A DNA stretch of 64,000 bases from the NCBI GenBank assembly GCA_035079385.1, contig JAVHKY010000052.1, positions 2,790,001 through 2,854,000 of the forward strand, in the 5' to 3' direction. Both the position numbers and the translations under genes were made by a program. Origin of the DNA: Aspidiotus rigidus. Lineage: Eukaryota > Arthropoda > Insecta > Hemiptera > Diaspididae. Shown in pieces: positions 25,301-34,529 of this stretch (positions within the stretch are counted from its first letter, which is position 1; every line of letters begins with the position of its first letter). Below the pieces are notes generated by a model that saw only the letters and a list, made by a program, of their open reading frames with translations, was not told the DNA's origin and searched no databases.

Positions 25301-25352
25301 AACCCCTCGAAGTTTTTATCATGACGACAGCGGTCAATTCTATTACGGCTGA
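11427..25352 (+). CDS. eva-1: EVA-1-like transmembrane protein with two SUEL lectin domains (5' end missing)
   Basis: Seven exons, all with AG/GT borders and agreeing phases: 11427-11647, 16659-16797, 22012-22161, 22240-22383, 22580-22792, 23159-23427 and 25275-25352 (stop). They give about 403 residues. Exons 1-2 form a first SUEL (galactose-binding lectin-type) domain, seen as INQSVTLRCPSTTNVIIEVA, QFTNC, SKEECQMQV, NPCP and TYIKVTYQC. Exons 3-4 form a second: IGCEHDKVSFECE, ASYGR, MELCHGKRNC and VYLKVVYAC. Exon 6 has one membrane span (about YLCLIGAISGVLISFVIFAV), followed by a basic stop-transfer and a Ser-rich cytoplasmic tail. The last exon ends FYHDDSGQFYYG. In nematodes EVA-1 is a co-receptor for Slit/Robo in axon guidance and cell migration; that role here is by family. 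The signal-peptide exon lies upstream and was not found. A polyA signal AATAAA is at 25459. Introns of about 5 kb carry many transposons. Confidence 0.85.
11648..12900. other. eva-1 intron, no gene recognised
   Basis: First part of the intron between lectin exons 1 and 2. A short frame at 11941-12252 has no domain and no splice context. The rest is AT-rich unique-looking DNA up to the PLE remnant. Confidence 0.45.
12899..13780 (-). mobile_element. Penelope-like element remnant (thumb + GIY-YIG), 3' hammerhead-like motif
   Basis: On the minus strand the frame at 13776-13465 reads like the PLE reverse transcriptase thumb (FNTIRNLRKRLLTSSDLSFI, MNCYPEDIIERV). From about 13440 down to 13070 comes a decayed GIY-YIG nuclease: GVVYSTPCSGCSQVYVDE, then ARLSQHKNDVENQIR and FDFDNTVV. 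Stops interrupt it. At its 3' end (plus 12931-12963) lies a hammerhead-like motif. Read on the minus strand this is CTGAAGA, T, GGTA...TACC and GAAACGTC. PLEs combine RT and GIY-YIG and are known to carry hammerhead motifs. This copy lacks the main RT palm. Confidence 0.75.
14151..15112 (-). mobile_element. Short Penelope-like element with ~180-bp inverted terminal repeats
   Basis: Arms at about 14151-14332 and 14931-15112 are near-identical inverted copies; the shared stretch includes 'gaattaataaaatgcgctca' and 'atttctgcggtgaccgtaca'. Between them, minus frame 14863-14483 encodes only the GIY-YIG nuclease end: LECKECPAIYIGESGRQAS, RINEHLQAL and SAFAAHLLQMNHTF. A hammerhead-like motif lies inside the left arm: TTGATAA (plus 14345-14351), GGGTG/CACCC, then GAAACATGTC (plus 14322-14331). 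In the right arm only the 'cccgaaacatat' half survives. PLE terminal repeats (pLTRs) may be inverted, and 5' truncation is usual for the family. Confidence 0.8.
14483..14863 (-). pseudogene. PLE GIY-YIG endonuclease domain (126 codons)
   Basis: Open frame inside the PLE at 14151-15112. The CxxC motif (LECKECPAIYIGES) and the following GIY-YIG-like YIGESGR match the nuclease end of PLE proteins, which nicks the target DNA. The reverse transcriptase in front of it is missing, so it is a truncated remnant rather than a host gene. Its ATG at 14863 is probably fortuitous. Confidence 0.78.
15239..16291 (-). mobile_element. Ginger-like DNA transposon, internally deleted
   Basis: The ends are inverted: TGTTACGGTAAATGT at 15239 and its complement ending at 16291, with further matching in the next 50 bp ('tctatagaaaaa'-type, 'ggagattgta'). 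It sits in a TA/AT run, so the 4-bp target duplication cannot be read. The only long frame (16072-15446, minus) is the C-terminal part of a KRBA2/Ginger-type integrase protein. Ginger elements carry a Gypsy-like integrase and TGT-starting ends. The integrase catalytic core is gone, so this copy would depend on a helper. Confidence 0.7.
15446..16072 (-). pseudogene. C-terminal part of KRBA2/Ginger-type integrase protein with Cys-rich tail
   Basis: 208 codons. The first ~75 residues are acidic and Ser/Thr-rich, then a basic stretch (IRKKRSAAKDALTEQAAKMV). A folded block follows: GETVRIPIPEVDRARGDFRN, VVLSCTDGNYKIGTKFGKLN. The C-terminus is a CXC-like Cys-rich tail (YTRCTCRKDCRTSRCSCKN, then LCNSKYHNSTSC). 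This block order is seen after the integrase core in KRBA2-like and Ginger proteins. The absence of the catalytic core and the position between matching inverted repeats point to a transposon remnant rather than an intact gene. Confidence 0.7.
16292..16325. repeat. (TA)n microsatellite
   Basis: About 17 TA units directly abutting the right end of the Ginger-like transposon; a shorter (TA)n lies at its left end (about 15230-15238), as expected if the element inserted into a TA run. Confidence 0.9.
16960..17005 (-). ncRNA. Decayed hammerhead-like motif (PLE end)
   Basis: On the minus strand: a degenerate CCGGAGA, a stem GAAT/ATTC with loop around GTACAAT, then GAAACGTT followed by GGGTTTTTT. 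The same GAAACGT-GGGTTTTT order is found in the foldback at 3000-3050. It lies in the second big eva-1 intron. No coding remnant is next to it. Confidence 0.4.
17958..18208. mobile_element. 251-bp MITE (TCGTCGGCCTAGAGTC ends)
   Basis: Inverted ends TCGTCGGCCTAGAGTCAAAA / complement at 18190-18208. A second copy missing its right end lies at about 40600-40808, sharing internal segments such as 'taattcatcgt' and 'gactctcctgtaaaattacc'. Non-coding. Confidence 0.75.
18286..18649. mobile_element. MITE with AAGCCTGG ends, split by another insertion
   Basis: Outer arms share AAGCCTGG(C/T)ACACACGATGCTA and 'aaagcgttgaccaatcaga' in inverted orientation. The right half is separated by the 18415-18590 insertion. 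Without the insertion the element is about 190 bp. Confidence 0.7.
18415..18590. mobile_element. 176-bp MITE with CAACCCCGGATTTAGG ends (nested)
   Basis: 16-bp inverted ends CAACCCCGGATTTAGG/CCTAAATCCGGGGTTG, flanked by TCTGATT at 18408-18414 and 18591-18597. The interior is G- and C-rich with poly-G/poly-C-like runs. Ends resembling this are common in hAT-type MITEs, though only 7 of the expected 8 duplicated bases match cleanly. Confidence 0.75.
18654..18832. mobile_element. MITE with CCATTAAGAGAG ends
   Basis: 29-bp arms with a few mismatches (18654-18682 and 18804-18832), starting CCATTAAGAGAG. Directly adjoins the preceding MITE. Confidence 0.65.
19270..20590. other. eva-1 intron; no gene recognised
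   Basis: No supported coding sequence. A 39-bp unit containing 'agatatggctgtgaaactta' is tandemly duplicated at about 20503-20580. The frame at 20016-20354 has no recognisable domain. Confidence 0.45.
20590..21730 (+). mobile_element. Penelope-like element, 5'-truncated, with 3' hammerhead-like motif
   Basis: Plus-strand coding remnant of a PLE. It opens with RT palm/thumb motifs (VEKGNETINYLDLTLRMENN, a stop, then PTHTDTIIPNDSYYHPRHK, LAAIQNYCYRAISILKNN). The frame at 20885-21140 follows, then GIY-YIG motifs (IYIGETGRKLEIRRKEHKTS) in the next frame, so there is a frameshift near 21145. Downstream, 21664-21693 holds CTGATGA, T, GGG(ATAACA)CCC, GAAA, a tiny AGTACT stem and C. The same 3' sequence makes the foldback at 1290-1426. 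The RT catalytic palm is missing. Confidence 0.82.
21664..21693 (+). ncRNA. Hammerhead-ribozyme-like motif at PLE 3' end
   Basis: CTGATGA at 21664-21670, one extra T, stem II GGG/CCC (21672-21674 with 21681-21683), GAAA at 21684-21687, then AGTACT (21687-21692) as a 2-bp stem III with a 2-nt loop, and C at 21693 as the would-be cleavage base. Flanking AGTTGC/GCAACT (about 21653 and 21702) can form the outer part of stem I. The unpaired T after CTGATGA departs from the textbook motif. Confidence 0.55.
23428..25274. other. eva-1 last intron; no gene recognised
   Basis: AT-rich intronic DNA. The stretch at 23560-24130 contains repeated short related segments ('aaatgaattac...atagcaaa...ccgat', 'gaagaaaa...catcga'), suggesting a diverged local repeat. 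No domain in the frames at 24299-24484 or 25036-25239. Confidence 0.45.
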
Positions 25353-26356
25353 CGATCGTCTAGTGGAGTGACAGTTGTCAGTATCAGTCGCTCCACAGGA
25401 ACCGTTCAGGAATCCGACGAATCATCTTGCTCGTATTCTCGAACCTACTGTTTTTAAAAATAAATTGCGAAAGCATGATTTTTAATGCGTTATCTTTTTC
25501 GTATGCATAATTATTAACGCAACTTGAATTCCCTAATACTTAGCTTATGTATTTTTCGTAAAATAATATAAGTACCTATCGAAAAAGTGTCTACAAATAA
25601 TAAAAAAATTGTTTACCAGTTTTTTAAGCGATATTTTTTTCATAATTTTCAACTGTTCACCAGGTAAGATGGTAAATTTCTGTACTTATTTTTTCTATCT
25701 AACTCTCAAGAATAACTTATATTATGTATAGTTATTCAGTGTTACATTTCCACAATGAGCTTTTAGAATCATACCCATTTGGTATAACACTGTTCTTTCG
25801 GCACTTTTTTTCTTTTTTTATAAGTTTTGAACAATGAATTAGGTATCATATAATAAACGTCATTGTATTTGTTACTTTCTTTATTGATTGAAGCGCTGGA
25901 TAACCCGAAGCGTGAAATAGTTTATAAATTAATGATACCGCGAATTCATAGTGTGAGTAAATGTCACTACGACCATACTTCGTATTCCACCCCTGTAGTC
26001 AGGTGTGTACATAAAAAAAAATTGATCGAACTTTGTGCATAGGTATTTATTGATTTTTGTAGGTTTTGACATATCTACATTCATCTTTTCATCAAGAAAG
26101 AACTAGTTATACATTCAGGATGTTGAACTCCGAGTGAAGTTAATCAGTGACCACCAGTTTTTTGAGAATTGCCAGACAAAAAATGTCATTGAAATTGGAA
26201 TTAAAAAATCTTCTTCTTAGCCTTACCATTCATGTCCTCGATGACGGTCATAAATTGAGGCCTACTCGTACAAATCGTTTCCTTGAAACGAGGAAGGAAA
26301 ACATTGGAAACTCCGAAAAAGACCATACTCTGATGGCTGATTTATAAATCGGAATT
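25353..26356. other. eva-1 3' UTR and intergenic DNA
   Basis: Polyadenylation signal AATAAA at 25459-25464, about 105 bp after the stop. Beyond that, AT-rich intergenic DNA without a supported gene. Confidence 0.45.
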
Positions 26357-26960
26357 TTAACAGGGTACCTGTTTTATAAAAGCGTAATTTGAAGAAAAAT
26401 GACGGGCGACGGGCTCCCGGAGGCAAAACGTGAGACTTCAAAAAATTTCTACCTCCGGGCTATATATGATGGAAGGTGGACTTGGAAAAATGTATACTTC
26501 TGAGCTATATTTTGAGATGAAAAAAAAAAAAAAAAAAAATGCTTACGCAGCCGCGTAAGCAATACACGACTTTTCACCTGTATCTGCAATCAAGTTTTTT
26601 GCTTTAACTTTAACTCTAGTACTCCAATTTATTCAATGAATCGTTTTCTCAATAAGATACACACATCCTCAACATCTCTTGCCACTCCAATTCATTCTTG
26701 ATCATCTCCGATTCTCAAGCATCTTTTAATGTTGGTTGTTGTAGACTCACACATAACATTCATTCATGAGAAACTCAACACAAACGAGCAAATTTCATCA
26801 CTCAAAAAAATGACAAAATTATACGCAAAGGATTGTTGCACTAATACTATACTAACACAACATTCATTCATGACTGACTCAACACGAACGAACACATCTT
26901 TAAAATTCATTCATAAAGAGCGTATCCTTACGTGTGTGAACAGGTAACCCAAAAAATGAA
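26357..26960. repeat. Copy of the ACAGGGAACCTGTTTTAT repeat family
   Basis: Starts with 'taacagggtacctgttttat' at 26357. It continues with 'gacgggcgacgggctcccgg' and reversed units of the 'cttggaaaaat...ctccgggctatatatgat' type, as in the copies at 40.9, 50.8 and 55.0 kb. A segment near 26875-26955 ('tcaacacgaacgaacacat', 'gtgtgtgaacaggtaaccc') reappears at about 41637-41712. Confidence 0.6.
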
Positions 26961-27229
26961 TAAAACTAGCTACAACTACACTGACAATCTACGTAATCAA
27001 AGGTTACCCTTCGCTTTTGATGACGAAAGCAACTACCTGAAGTTTAGTACTACAAAATATTAGTAGCTCGAATATTTGCAAATTTCATCAAATTAGTTCA
27101 CGCTTCAATTTGAGATTTCTCACGAACCAAACATCGTATCAACACCAAAAGTTCACAATTACATTTTCAGACATGTAAATTACAATATATCAACATTTGA
27201 AAAAAATTGAACAAACCATATCAGAGTTA

Positions 27230-27570
27230 TAGGAGTGGGGGATTTTTTTTAAAATTGGGTATATCTGGAGAACTACTGATCCGATCGTCAAAAAAAATGC
27301 AGGTGCACAACTTCAGATATAACACTACAACTTGACTAAGTTTCAAGAAAATCCATCCAGTAGTCTCGGAGGAGAAGTCCGGACAAATTTTGATCCATAT
27401 ATATATATATGTGGGGAATTTTTTTCGAAAATTGGGTATATCTGGAGAACTACTGATCCGATCGTCAAAAAAAATGCAGGTGCACAACTTCAGATATAAC
27501 ATCACAACGTAGCCAAGTTTCAAGAAAATCCACCCAGTAGACTCGGAGGAGAAGCCCGGACAAATTTTGA

Positions 27571-27600
<30 letters not shown>
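27230..27600. repeat. ~190-bp tandem duplication ending in (TA)n
   Basis: Two copies of a unit (about 27234-27405 and 27415-27573) share 'attgggtatatctggagaac', 'tactgatccgatcgtc' and 'atgcaggtgcacaacttcag', and each ends in a TA run. A more diverged pair lies at 42230-42600, where the run is (CATA)n. In both places the repeat is followed by 'ataagga(a)accctgaaatt'. This is probably a dispersed element with a microsatellite end. Confidence 0.7.

Positions 27601-27612
<12 letters not shown>
27574..27612. repeat. (TA)n microsatellite
   Basis: About 19 TA units at the end of the second tandem copy. Confidence 0.9.
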
Positions 27613-27615
<3 letters not shown>

Positions 27616-28476
27616 AAACCTGAAATTTTTTTAATGACGTAGCGATGATCTATGACCTCTAAAACGTCGAGAAAGTTGATTTCCCCTCTTTCTGCCACAA
27701 CTGTGACGGGTGTAATACTCGCTTATCTACGAAAAGTCGGTAAAAAAGGATAGATTCTTTTAACTTGATAGACAGATGAGTTTTTTGCAGAGAAGGATAG
27801 CATATGGGCAGTTGAACCTCACGGTTCACACATCATAAAATTAGTGCGAGTCTTCAATTCTACGAATCAATAGTGAAAAATCTGCCATTTTTCTGCCTAT
27901 ATTTTCATTGAGCATTAAGTGTACCTGAAAATTGAATATGAATACGCAACAACTGGAGCTTTTTAAAACATGAAATAGATCTATTAGTGATACGAATAAG
28001 AGAAGCAATGGTACAAGAATAAATAATTAAGTACAAATTATGGAAAATAACAACATTGGATGAAACATTAATCGCTGGCAGATATTACAAACAATTATGT
28101 GTTCTGTTTCAAGATTAATTCATTCTCGAATTTCAAAAATAAATAATGATGATACTTCATAAATGAAACTGAATCACTTCAACACTACACTCATAACGGT
28201 TCAAAACGAAAAATGCGAGAGGATGAAATGTTTTAAGAATTGATTCGAGAAAGATATTCGAAGAAGATCTAATAACAAATTCATCAGAAACTCACAACAG
28301 CTGGACTACGAGAGTATCTTATGTGCGAAAGGCAGAACGAAAACCTAGGAACACAATAGAATGAATTATGTTCTAGAAAAATGATTCAGTACTTCAATTA
28401 ATTGCATAGAAAAAAATATTTGCGCCCCATGAAAAGAAGCCACACACATTTCGGTAGAAAAAAATACGTTTTTTTT
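27613..28476. other. No gene recognised (3' of RASSF8-like gene)
   Basis: AT-rich DNA that may include the 3' UTR of the minus-strand RASSF8-like gene. I did not find a clear polyadenylation signal close to the stop at 28477. Confidence 0.4.
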
Positions 28477-31400
28477 TCATAGATCACATTCACCTGGTGA
28501 CGCACGGAAAAAATACTTCTCAACTGGATTTAGTGTTGAAAGGTTTGAATTTGCCCCACCCATCTGCATCTTGAAATCAAAAACGATTTCCTCATTCGGG
28601 AATACAGATAGCCCTGAAAAACAAGTACGTTTCCCAAGATGTGGGCCCTTTTCATGGAGCATTGGAGCACATCACACATACAGAAAATGGACGTTGAAAT
28701 TATTCGCTCTGTTATCAACAGGGTTCATACCATCTACGAAAACAGAGTAAAAAAGTAAATTCATACCGAAGAAATGCAATTTGGAATACTTCAAGTGTCG
28801 TTGAGAAGCATCTAACAGTATTAATTACAATAATCAGATTACATAATCATGGAGACTAATCAACACAGTACACAGCAGACTAGAGGTTAACAGCAAAGTC
28901 AAACCTACCTATTCAAACAACAGATGAACGTCTGAAATCTCATATTAATTTATTCGGCACTGCCGTCATTTGAAACACCATTACATATGAAATTCTCTAC
29001 GTTTCAACGCATCGCACATCTTCTTCAGGAGAACATTGAGATAGAAATAATCTAACCTAATGAGATGAAATAGAAGGACAGGTACTGAAATAACGATCAA
29101 ACAAGATGAAACAGGAGCAATATAATACGTCATCCCGATGTTGCTTCTCGAAAATCGGCGAGTAAGTAGAGTTTAGCTTATGATTGTCCGTTTCATAATA
29201 TTGACAATCTGGTTTTGCTCCTGTTTCATCGTGTTTGATGGTCGTTTCAGTACCTGTACTTTTTATTATTTCATCTCGTTAGATTAGACTATTTCTATCT
29301 CAATGTTCTGAAGATCACGCGCGATGCGTTGAAACATAGAGAATTTCATATGTAACGATGTTTCAGATGTCGGCAGTGCCGAATAAATTAATATAATATG
29401 TACCTATTACTGATTTTTCCGTCATATCAAGCAATAACTATTAGTCTGAAACCTCTTTATAACTCTTGATTAATTAAGTTCTAACATTCGAAAAAAAAAA
29501 AATTCAAAATTGCACGCGGATTATTTTAAAGAGCAACCAATAACCTGCTTTCGACGTAGTCTTTGACTCATACGAACTATAAATATTATCGCAAATAAGA
29601 GCGAATCACGAAATACATTCGATCACAAGCAAATAATATAACTCATTATCACGATCACACCCAAACGCCGTGTGGATTTTTACTGGTCGGTACAGCGTTT
29701 TCCAACTGTCGAGGAGAGCCAATCATTTTTCGAGTACTTCCCGGTTTGGAGAATTGAGCACCTGCACATATTTGTCATATTATCACGAATAGTACCAATA
29801 ACTTGCTCGTAAGTTAAAATTAGTTTGAGTACATAAGTAAGATATCTTGCGTCAACAATGGCCAAAAAAGAAAATTACGGTTTGATTCAAAACCTCTCGA
29901 GGAATTTCGAGTACATATAAATCGATAGTAACGGTACGGACGTTTGAATTAGACAAGAACTAACTGTAAACAATAAATAGCATTTCCTCCTTCCTTACCA
30001 TCCAAAATAATTTTCAGTTCTTCAGGCGGCGAAATAGCCAACGATTGTAAATTAGCCTCTTTCATGTCGGCGACTAATTTCTCGACTTGACGCTTCTTCT
30101 CGTTAATGGTCGCTTCTAACACTACCACCTGCGAAACCAACACAAACTCATCATAACTTGAAACTATTTTGTACCGTTTGAAATACGTAGCAAATCATAA
30201 AAATTTCTTCAAAGATTATATTAAAACAGTACGACCTATTCGTGAATGAAACCCCCCAAAAAATTGAAAGACAACATCTAAGAAAGGTAGTGCATTCGAA
30301 TCCACGCTCATCGATTTTGTTCGACGATGATACAAAAGCAGTAATAACCTCGCAATTTGAAAATAATGAGGGAAAAATTTATTTCTCGTTTAGTACTTCA
30401 CACATCTCAACAGAATTCCAACTTTGCAATCTCTACCACGAAAAACAATATGATTTTAATTTTTTTTTTTTTTAAAGAGGTAGCATGGATACGTTCATCA
30501 CTATCAGAACGGGAATTCGTCAAAATCGTGAGACTCACCTCTTTGTGTAAAGTATCTCCAATTTGAGCAGCCATCTCAGCATCGTGTTTCGCTTGCTCGA
30601 CCTGTGATTGCAGTCTATCCACTTCGGCTAGCATAGATCTTTCAATATGATTGCGCTCATCTGTCTCGTGTGCCAGAATACGCTGCTCCATTTTAATTTC
30701 GTCTAATAGTAACCTATATTCGGCACAGAATACAACCTATAAAAACATACATTACATATCTAGATTCACAAGTTTGAGTACGATTCGCCAACCTAATTTT
30801 GTTTTTACAGAGCAGTAATTCAGTTTCACAATTGGCCAACTTTGATCTAAGCAATGTTAATTCCGATTTCAAGGTTCTGTCTTGCTGTTTTACGATTTCT
30901 ATTTCTTCTTCAACGGGCCCGACTGAGCGTAACTAACACAAAATGATACGAACGTGCGATTAAATTAATTTTGAAATTCTTTACAGCACGACCAGCTATC
31001 ATTTCACCGTTGTACCTGTTCCTCCACTTCCTTGAGAACAGCATCCACGTGAGCAGCATCCTTAGCTAGAATATCCATTTGATGTTGCTGTTCTCGAGTC
31101 TTTGTTTCCCAGTACATTATCTCGGCATCATACTGTAAATACGAAACTGAACTTATTTACTGGAGACAGAATGCTTGGATTTCATTCTATAAATTTTTGT
31201 TCACCTTTTTTAATTCAGCTTGCTGTGCGGACAGCTTATCTCTTTGGTAATTTATCAATCGAATTAGATCTCGATATTGAGGCGATGTGTACGCTAACAC
31301 ATCTTCATTACACTCTACTTCGTTTTGATAATCCTAAAATTGCATTTTTCCATCACAAATTATGTATTTCGAGTTGGAAAAAAGAAAATCGATTTAATTG

Positions 31401-32401
31401 ACGACATTTGTACCAACTTTGAAAATTCGCTTCGTCGTAGTTCTTAGACCAGGTTCGTTTAGTAAACCGAATCTCACAGAAGACATCTTACTCCCGTTGT
31501 TCACTGTGCTTAACGATCCGTTCATAGTTGTCGCTGGTAATGGAGGATCTCGATATGGCGGTAGAACTCTTACATGTGGAGCAGCAGGGTCAGGTGGATC
31601 TCTATAGGAAGGTGGGGTCTTTCTGTAACTTGTGTTCAAAGTCTGATGAGGACCTATTACTTCGCTATTATGTTTTACCGGCAGTGGTCCGTTGACCTGA
31701 AATAAATAAATATTTTTCAATCCATCATACAATGTTCTTGTAGCGGGAATTGTGAACCATTCAGTACCTTTAAATTAGGACTAGAAATAGATAATTTGTC
31801 ATTTGACTTATTTAACGGCGACTGTCTTTCTGATTTCAAGTCCGTGACAGTCGTTGATTTTGGAATACCTTTTACGATACCGATATTTTCGGTACGGTGA
31901 TGTGCAAAGTTGAGCGATTTACGCATATCGTTATTGCGTTCGGGTGTAATTGGCTGCGAAGTATCCGAATTAGCTGCAGACGACGTAGTTGAATTTGGAG
32001 TTGAACTAGAATGTAGTAAAATGAACTGCACATCATTCGAATACTCTCCCCATTTCAGAAGTACCTTTCGGAAAAATAAAAGCGTCATTTGGTAAAGTAA
32101 ATTACCAGGAGGTATTTCTCAGCCGAAAACTATCGACCAACCTTTAGGGGATGTTCTTGAGGAGCTAATAATCTTTCGTTATTTCTCCAACGTTCAGTCA
32201 GGGTAAATCTCCCAGTGCGTCCCGTTGCGTGAGCCAATGCGAACACAACATCCTAAAGTCAAAATTCAAAAACAGATTGTCGAACTTCATAAAGCTTCAC
32301 GAATAATATCAATTTATAAAATAATCTACCTGACACGTTGTATTCTCAGTCACTCCGCACACGATTCGTTGGATACCTTCTACCCAAACTTTCAGCTCCA
32401 T
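28477..32401 (-). CDS. RASSF8: RASSF8-like Ras-association domain protein
   Basis: Ten exons on the minus strand with compatible phases: 32401-32330 (ATG), 32252-32142, 32064-31768, 31696-31418, 31333-31205, 31132-31016, 30932-30793, 30713-30539, 30128-29999 and 28613-28477 (stop), about 528 residues. The N-terminus is the RA domain of the N-terminal RASSF group ([54 protein letters not shown]). A Ser/Thr/Pro-rich linker follows ([20 protein letters not shown]), then heptad-type coiled coil from exon 5 to exon 9 ([34 protein letters not shown]). In the family RASSF8 acts at adherens junctions and in growth control. The gene has two GTTGGT donors and one GTTGGC. The last exon is the least certain; it is supported by a good acceptor and phase match only. 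Confidence 0.85.
28942..29394. repeat. Foldback element with a hammerhead-like motif in each arm
   Basis: Arms of about 185 bp (28942-29127 and 29209-29394) are inverted copies with TTAATTTATTCGGCACTGCC at the tips. Each arm holds CTGAAGA followed by a short stem and GAAAC: minus strand at plus 29001-29028, and plus strand at 29308-29335. The tip motif 'ggcactgccg' is shared with the foldback at 2910-3206. It lies in the last RASSF8 intron. No coding sequence inside. Confidence 0.65.
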
Positions 32402-32726
32402 GGTGAATATCGTAAAACTGTGATGCTCGAATACACGATGGGGAGAATTGTGAACACTTATGACGATGAATTGGCATCATATGGGCATCACATAAGATAA
32501 AACTTACATATTTGAGACCAAGTACGAGAACCAGACAGGAAAGCGTACTTTACAAGTCTAATGAGGTCAGAAGGGAAAAACGAATATTCTTTCCGTTGAC
32601 AAATTACATATTGTCAAGGTTTGGCCTTTTTAAAATTTGGTGATACGGAAGAGTATTAATTCAGAAAAAAAATAATCATCTACTCTAGTCTAATAATAGG
32701 CAGGCGATAGTCATTGATAGTCGCCT
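32402..32726. other. Upstream of the RASSF8-like start; nothing recognised
   Basis: This should hold the 5' UTR or an upstream intron of the minus-strand gene. No clear promoter element is visible. Confidence 0.35.
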
Positions 32727-32957
32727 TTGACTATTATAATGTATGGACTGAGCTAAGCGCCGCGAAATGCGGCACGATATCTCGTAGGTAAGATAACACG
32801 CGTTTGGATATAAGCGGCAACGATCACGTCCTATGAAAATACATGCAAAACGTGGTGCGTGCCGCTTACGCTTATCAGATCTGTGGACGCATTTTTCGCT
32901 CATTTTATACACATTAGCGCAGTCCTTTGCGCAGTCCATACATTATTATAGTCAAAG
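32727..32957. mobile_element. ~230-bp MITE
   Basis: Inverted arms with TTTGACTATTATAATGTATG at 32728 and its complement at about 32937-32956, followed inward by GGACTG. Non-coding. Confidence 0.7.
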
Positions 32958-33600
32958 ATGGTCCCTAGTTTCATGCCAGTCCCAACATCTTTTCCAAGTT
33001 TACTGTCGAGACTGTCGATAGTACCGATACTTTTCATTTCCTTGACACTATCGATAGTATCGATAGATGAGATAAAAGATGTCGATCAAGAAAAAAGTAC
33101 CTCTATACCTGGGAAATAAAGATATCTTTCCTCTGATCGTCATTTTATTTGAAGAGCTTGTCATCAATTAATTTACTGCCGTCCAAAAAATCATTGACGA
33201 CGTATTCGGACTGTACGAGCGGATTTTGAAGGTCATAATTATACTAATGTATTCTTATGAGAGAACGGAACCGGGGACTGTTAACACAGGTGTATATGGG
33301 AGTTTTTCATTTTTTTTTCAAATTACTCGGAAATCAGAATGTAGACATACGTCAATAACTTTTTTGTACTCATGCATCAAAAGTCGTTCATTTTACGTAT
33401 TTGTAAACAGTTGTGAAGGTGACCGATTCCACAGCGCAAACTACTTTCCAAACAGCACTCAGAAATTACCAAAGAAGCGTGCAGAAAGTGAAAAAGGCGT
33501 GTAGAAAGTAAATTCTCAATTTCGTCATGTGCAGGGTACCCACAGATAGCCACAAAATTTTAATTCATGTTATCAGCCCACATATTTTTAATGTTACCTA

Positions 33601-33876
33601 TAAGGCAATGTCGCGAATCGACGCAAACACTCACTGGGGGCTTGTGTTATCAGTGTGCATTTCCCCAACATTACATTTGAAGTTTTCTTTTTCAAATAAC
33701 CTTCTTAAAAGGAATTTCTACAAAAAAATCATAAGAGTGAAAGTGGTAGAGATTAAAATTTTCTTTAATTTGAGATCACTCTCAAATATCTACTTTGTTG
33801 AAAATATTTTCTGATTATCATCCATAAACAAATGCATTGGACAAAGCCCCCAGTGAGCATTCGCAACATTGCCTTA
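33601..33876. mobile_element. ~276-bp MITE (TAAGGCAATGT ends)
   Basis: Left arm TAAGGCAATGTCGCGAATCG at 33601 and right arm ending CGCAACATTGCCTTA at 33876, both including 'cactgggggctt'/'aagcccccagtg'. Non-coding. It directly abuts the left end of the next element. Confidence 0.75.
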
Positions 33877-33924
33877 TAGTCTGTTTGCAAATAGAATGGT
33901 ACAATGCGGAGGTGAGATCCCAAA

Positions 33925-34366
33925 TGAAAAAAATACGGTATCTTTTCGGATCCGGATCTCATAGAAAAAAAAATACGGGATCTTTTCGCATCTGGATCTC
34001 ACAGAAAAAAAAATGGAATGTTTTCGGATACGGATCTTGAAGAAAAAAAAATATGGGATCTTTTCGGATCCGGATCTCACTGGAAAAAGAAATACGGGAT
34101 CTTTTCGGATCCGGATCTCACTGGAAAAAAAAATACAGGATCTTTTCGGATCCGGACCTCGCTGAGGAAAAAAATACGGGATCTTTTCGGATCCGGATCT
34201 CGCTGAGGAAAAAAATACGGAATCTTTTCGGATCCGGATCTCACCAAAAAAAAAAAAAAAACAAAAAAAAAACAGGATCTTTTTGGATCCGGATCTCAGA
34301 CCCCAAAAATAAAGGATCGGATCCGGATCCCGTTTCGGATACGGGTCCCGGATCTCAGCCCTAGTT
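33925..34366. repeat. Minisatellite array 1, ~42-bp unit
   Basis: About 10-11 copies of a unit with 'gggatcttttcggatccgga' followed by TCTC-(A/G)CTG and an A-rich spacer. The array ends in a special tail ('ggatcggatccggatcccgt', 'ttcggatacggg', 'atctcagccct') that is not part of the unit. Confidence 0.9.
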
Positions 34367-34529
34367 ATAACTTCTTATTATAAATGGAACTTACTTTTCG
34401 TATTCTTGAGAATTGTAAATTTGGCAATATAATATTACAAGCCGTAAGCCCGCTAAACATTATAAAATTTCAAATTATTTTCAAAATCCTCGATATTTAT
34501 TTATCATTAGTATTCTTTTAGTTTAATTT

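Noticed and set aside
33837..34364. Overlapping open frames with repeated protein motifs
   Set aside because: They are readings of a 42-bp minisatellite (a multiple of three) in several frames and both strands, not a gene.
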